A DNA stretch of 64,000 nucleotides from an uncultured Kineothrix sp. Lineage in GTDB: Bacteria > Bacillota > Clostridia > Lachnospirales > Lachnospiraceae. Below, piece after piece: positions 62,169-64,000 of the stretch. The DNA lies in assembly GCA_910588855.1 (NCBI GenBank), contig CAJUSR010000020.1, forward strand, positions 1 through 64,000. The letters are read 5' to 3'. Each line of letters begins with the position of its first letter. Position 1 is the first letter of the stretch. The position numbers were made by a program, and so were the translations under genes. Below the pieces are notes generated by a model. The model did no database searches. It saw nothing but the letters and a program-made list of their open reading frames with translations, and was not told where the DNA came from.

Positions 62169-62744
62169 TTATATTTTTTTATCGCTGTGCATCACTGCAT
62201 ATGCCATACGCTCCATTTCATCTTTGCTGTCTTGACGGGAATGCGCCCCATCAAACAAGTATGCCTTTGTTTCCCCGTCATCGCTTTTTTTCTCTATATA
62301 AACCGGATAGCCGTTTGGCTTCCCTTCCTGTCCCCCCTCCCTTTTTGCCTTCAGGACATAACCTTCCATCACATTGATTTCTACCATATCGCATTCCTGA
62401 TAAGGGATTTTCCTGACCGGTACTTCTTTCGCACCCTTAATGGCTGCATTGCCCTCCATCCTGATATTAATGCTTTCCGCTTTGTTCGCCCCAATCTCCC
62501 TTTCCATCCGGGATACCCTTTGGGGGCTTAACCGCCCGTCCTTCTCCGCCTTCGTCCGATATTCCTTCATCGCTTCTTCCTGAATCATGCTTTTTTGCAG
62601 ACTGTTAAGGAAGCTATCTTCTTCCGGCTTTATTTTGCAGCTATTTATGGAAATATCGCAAAGTTTTTTCGCATTGGGGCTTCCTGCCGCATTGCCTACC
62701 CCTTTTCCATCCGCTCTATTCTTATACCATTCGTTAATCCGCAT
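62169..62744 (-). CDS. Unknown protein of the ECF-sigma cluster, 191 residues
   Basis: No family recognised. The 191-residue protein starts with MRINEWYKNRADGKGVG and has charged helical regions (about 40-90) and a C-terminal beta-rich part (DMVEINVMEGYVLKAKRE, YPVYIEKKSDDGETKAYLF). No signal peptide or membrane helix. Its start overlaps the ECF sigma gene by 11 bases, so the two are translationally coupled. An anti-sigma factor would be expected at this place, but it lacks the usual membrane anchor or zinc motif (HxxxCxxC). Confidence 0.5.
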   Translation of the reverse strand: MRINEWYKNRADGKGVGNAAGSPNAKKLCDISINSCKIKPEEDSFLNSLQKSMIQEEAMKEYRTKAEKDGRLSPQRVSRMEREIGANKAESINIRMEGNAAIKGAKEVPVRKIPYQECDMVEINVMEGYVLKAKREGGQEGKPNGYPVYIEKKSDDGETKAYLFDGAHSRQDSKDEMERMAYAVMHSDKKI

Positions 62745-63306
62745 CCTTGCCACCTTCCTTCAAAGCTTTCCCCTGAAAGCCCTCGCCTTTTCCGTAAGGC
62801 TCCTGCCCTTTTTCCGCCCCATATAAAATCCGTTCTTTTATCATCTCCCTGCCCCTGCGCAGCCTTGTCTTCACCGTTCCCTCCCCTAATTCCATAATCC
62901 GGGCAATCTCTTTGACGGAATAGTCCTCATAATAAAACAAATACAGAGGGTTCCGGTAAGCCGCCGGCAGCCCCATCACATGCCGCACTGTCTCATCTTC
63001 CTCAACATAAGGAATTTTAAAATGTTTCATCTCCCTTTCCGGTACTTCATCAAAAGCAACTGTCCTGGAAAACCATGCGCTTTTCTGGATATCATAACAA
63101 ATATTGATAACCACGCGGATAAACCATGCCCTCTCATGGTCTTCTCCGTCAAATGTCGGCTTTGCTTTCAGATATCTGCAAAAAGCTTCCTGTACCACAT
63201 CCTCGGCATCCGCCTTACTTTTCATATTGGAAAAAGCAATGCGGTACAGTATGTCTTTATATTTCTCAAACGTTGCCTCCGCTTCCTTTTCCTCATTTCT
63301 CAGCAT
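62734..63306 (-). CDS. ECF-type RNA polymerase sigma factor
   Basis: The 190-residue protein has sigma region 2 (ILYRIAFSNMKSKADAEDVVQEAFCRY, shown in part as DAEDVVQEAFCRYLKA, about 38-53) and region 4 (LPAAYRNPLYLFYYEDYSVK, EIARIMELGEGTVKTRLRRG, about 115-155). Region 3 is absent, as in ECF factors. GAGGGG lies before the ATG. An ECF-type promoter of its own stands upstream. It probably controls the three unknown genes that follow. The C-terminal tail (about 160-190) is glycine-rich and charged. Confidence 0.9.
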   Translation of the reverse strand: MLRNEEKEAEATFEKYKDILYRIAFSNMKSKADAEDVVQEAFCRYLKAKPTFDGEDHERAWFIRVVINICYDIQKSAWFSRTVAFDEVPEREMKHFKIPYVEEDETVRHVMGLPAAYRNPLYLFYYEDYSVKEIARIMELGEGTVKTRLRRGREMIKERILYGAEKGQEPYGKGEGFQGKALKEGGKDAD

Positions 63307-63340
63307 AATAACCCCTCATCCTAAGTTCTTATATATGTAA

Positions 63341-63367
63341 TACGATTCGTATGATAAAAAGGTTTCA
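63341..63367 (-). promoter_or_regulatory. ECF-type promoter of the sigma factor gene
   Basis: On the minus strand TGAAAC (63362-63367), 17 bases, CGTA (63341-63344), similar to the B. subtilis SigW/ECF consensus TGAAAC-16-CGTA. It starts about 30 bases before the sigma ATG, which suggests autoregulation. Confidence 0.6.
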
Positions 63368-63476
63368 AATTTTTTTAAAATACGGCATTTTATCTTTCCC
63401 CTGTTCCATCTGCCATCCACTCATCCTATATCTTTCCCGCAACTACCGAATCCATATGCACCCATAACCGGAATAG

Positions 63477-63534
63477 AAAAATGGCGCCCTATAAGCATTT
63501 CAACTTATAAAACACCATTTAGAACGCCATTTTA
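63477..63534 (-). terminator. Nested terminator after araD
   Basis: AAAATGGCG/CGCCATTTT encloses TATAAG/CTTATA; on the minus strand a run of Ts follows. It lies about 12 bases beyond the araD stop codon. Confidence 0.7.
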
Positions 63535-63545
63535 TATATTATCGT

Positions 63546-64000
63546 TTATTTCTGTCCGTAATATGCATTTTCCCCATGTTTCCTATAGTAATGCTTATCC
63601 TGCAATTCCTGAGGGGCCGGGGCTACTTTCGGCTGAATCATTTCACATCTTGCCGCCATCTTTGCCACTTCTTCCAATACCACCGCATTGTGGACTGCTT
63701 CGTGGGCATCTTTGCCCCAGGTAAAAGGGCCGTGGTTTTTGCAAAGCACGGCAGGAACCGCCTCATAATCTTTGTCTGCAAAATAATCCGCAATCAAAAG
63801 CCCTGTATTCTTCTCATAAGCTCCTTCGATTTCCTCTTTTGACAGACACCTTACACAGGGGATTTCCCCATACATATAGTCCGCATGGGTTGTTCCGTAA
63901 CAGGGAATCCCTCTCCCTGCCTGTGCCCAACTGGTAGCCCAGGAAGAATGGGTATGCACTATTCCGCCTATTCTCGGAAATGCTTTATACAATTCCAAAT
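63546..64000 (-). CDS. araD: L-ribulose-5-phosphate 4-epimerase, N-terminus cut by window edge
   Basis: About 151 C-terminal residues are present; the E. coli enzyme has 231. Visible are the zinc ligands in HTHSSWAT and NHGPFTWG (third histidine), the active-site-like GTTHADYMYG and the C-terminal YYGQ with the catalytic tyrosine. It turns L-ribulose 5-phosphate into D-xylulose 5-phosphate, the last step of arabinose breakdown. Together with the araR-type regulator it marks the neighbouring transporter locus as arabinose-related. Confidence 0.93.
   Translation of the reverse strand, partial: LELYKAFPRIGGIVHTHSSWATSWAQAGRGIPCYGTTHADYMYGEIPCVRCLSKEEIEGAYEKNTGLLIADYFADKDYEAVPAVLCKNHGPFTWGKDAHEAVHNAVVLEEVAKMAARCEMIQPKVAPAPQELQDKHYYRKHGENAYYGQK

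Overview
The window looks like chromosome of a Gram-positive anaerobe of the class Clostridia, most likely family Lachnospiraceae (Blautia-like; the genus is an inference). The grounds are a long Bacillus/Clostridium-type SRP RNA with an Alu domain, strong AGGAGG-type ribosome binding sites, sigma-A promoters of the TTGACA-17-TATAAT kind, YesM/YesN-type sensor and regulator pairs, a shared MsmX-type ATPase, split transketolase genes, two activating-enzyme-type radical SAM proteins, and families typical of this group (DUF5711, DUF1002, GH65). No phage, insertion sequence, integrase or CRISPR array was seen.

Layout, left to right. 0-8.5 kb is core housekeeping, mostly on the minus strand: CvpA-like and DUF5711 membrane proteins, galactose mutarotase, then pfkA-dnaX-ybaB-recR in one direction, a tRNA-Ser(CGA) and a DUF3592 protein. 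8.5-15 kb is an accessory minus-strand cluster: MutS-like ATPase, VWA-like protein, MoxR-type AAA ATPase, a leucine-rich-repeat protein and a small acidic protein, preceded by an unusual leader with an 18-bp tandem repeat and a 19-bp perfect hairpin. 15-20 kb holds a 38-residue membrane peptide, a four-hairpin cassette, a miniature kinase-like protein, two radical SAM activase-like proteins, tadA and the SRP RNA gene. 19.8-30.2 kb is an alpha-glucoside phosphorylase locus: binding protein, two permeases, GH65 phosphorylase and HAD phosphatase, divergent from a YesM/YesN pair. It has no ATPase of its own; the MsmX-type ATPase at 31.8-32.9 kb, next to a PucR/CdaR-type regulator, probably energises it.

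33-42.4 kb carries a Cache-GGDEF diguanylate cyclase, a YesL-like protein, an acetyltransferase, a D-2-hydroxyacid dehydrogenase, a DUF1002 protein, an alpha/beta hydrolase, metG (own promoter) and a SEC-C-tagged methionine aminopeptidase. 42.4-55.5 kb is a pentose locus on the minus strand: AraR-type regulator, YesN/YesM pair, sugar-binding lipoprotein, CUT2 ATPase and two permeases, a second binding lipoprotein with its own promoter, split transketolase and ribulose-phosphate 3-epimerase. With araD cut by the right edge, this points to L-arabinose (or a related pentose) uptake and feeding into the pentose phosphate pathway. 55.6-60 kb has two metallopeptidases (DUF885 and M3) and a FabT-like MarR regulator. 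60-63.4 kb is an ECF sigma factor with three unrecognised downstream proteins and an ECF-type promoter in front.

The best candidates for undescribed biology are (a) the ECF sigma factor plus three unknown proteins, (b) the MutS-like/VWA/MoxR/LRR cluster and its leader, (c) a dispersed 118-bp repeat placed directly after terminators, whose stem shows a compensatory change between copies, (d) the four-hairpin cassette and the 186-bp nested palindrome, and (e) the kinase-like mini-protein and the 38-residue membrane peptide.
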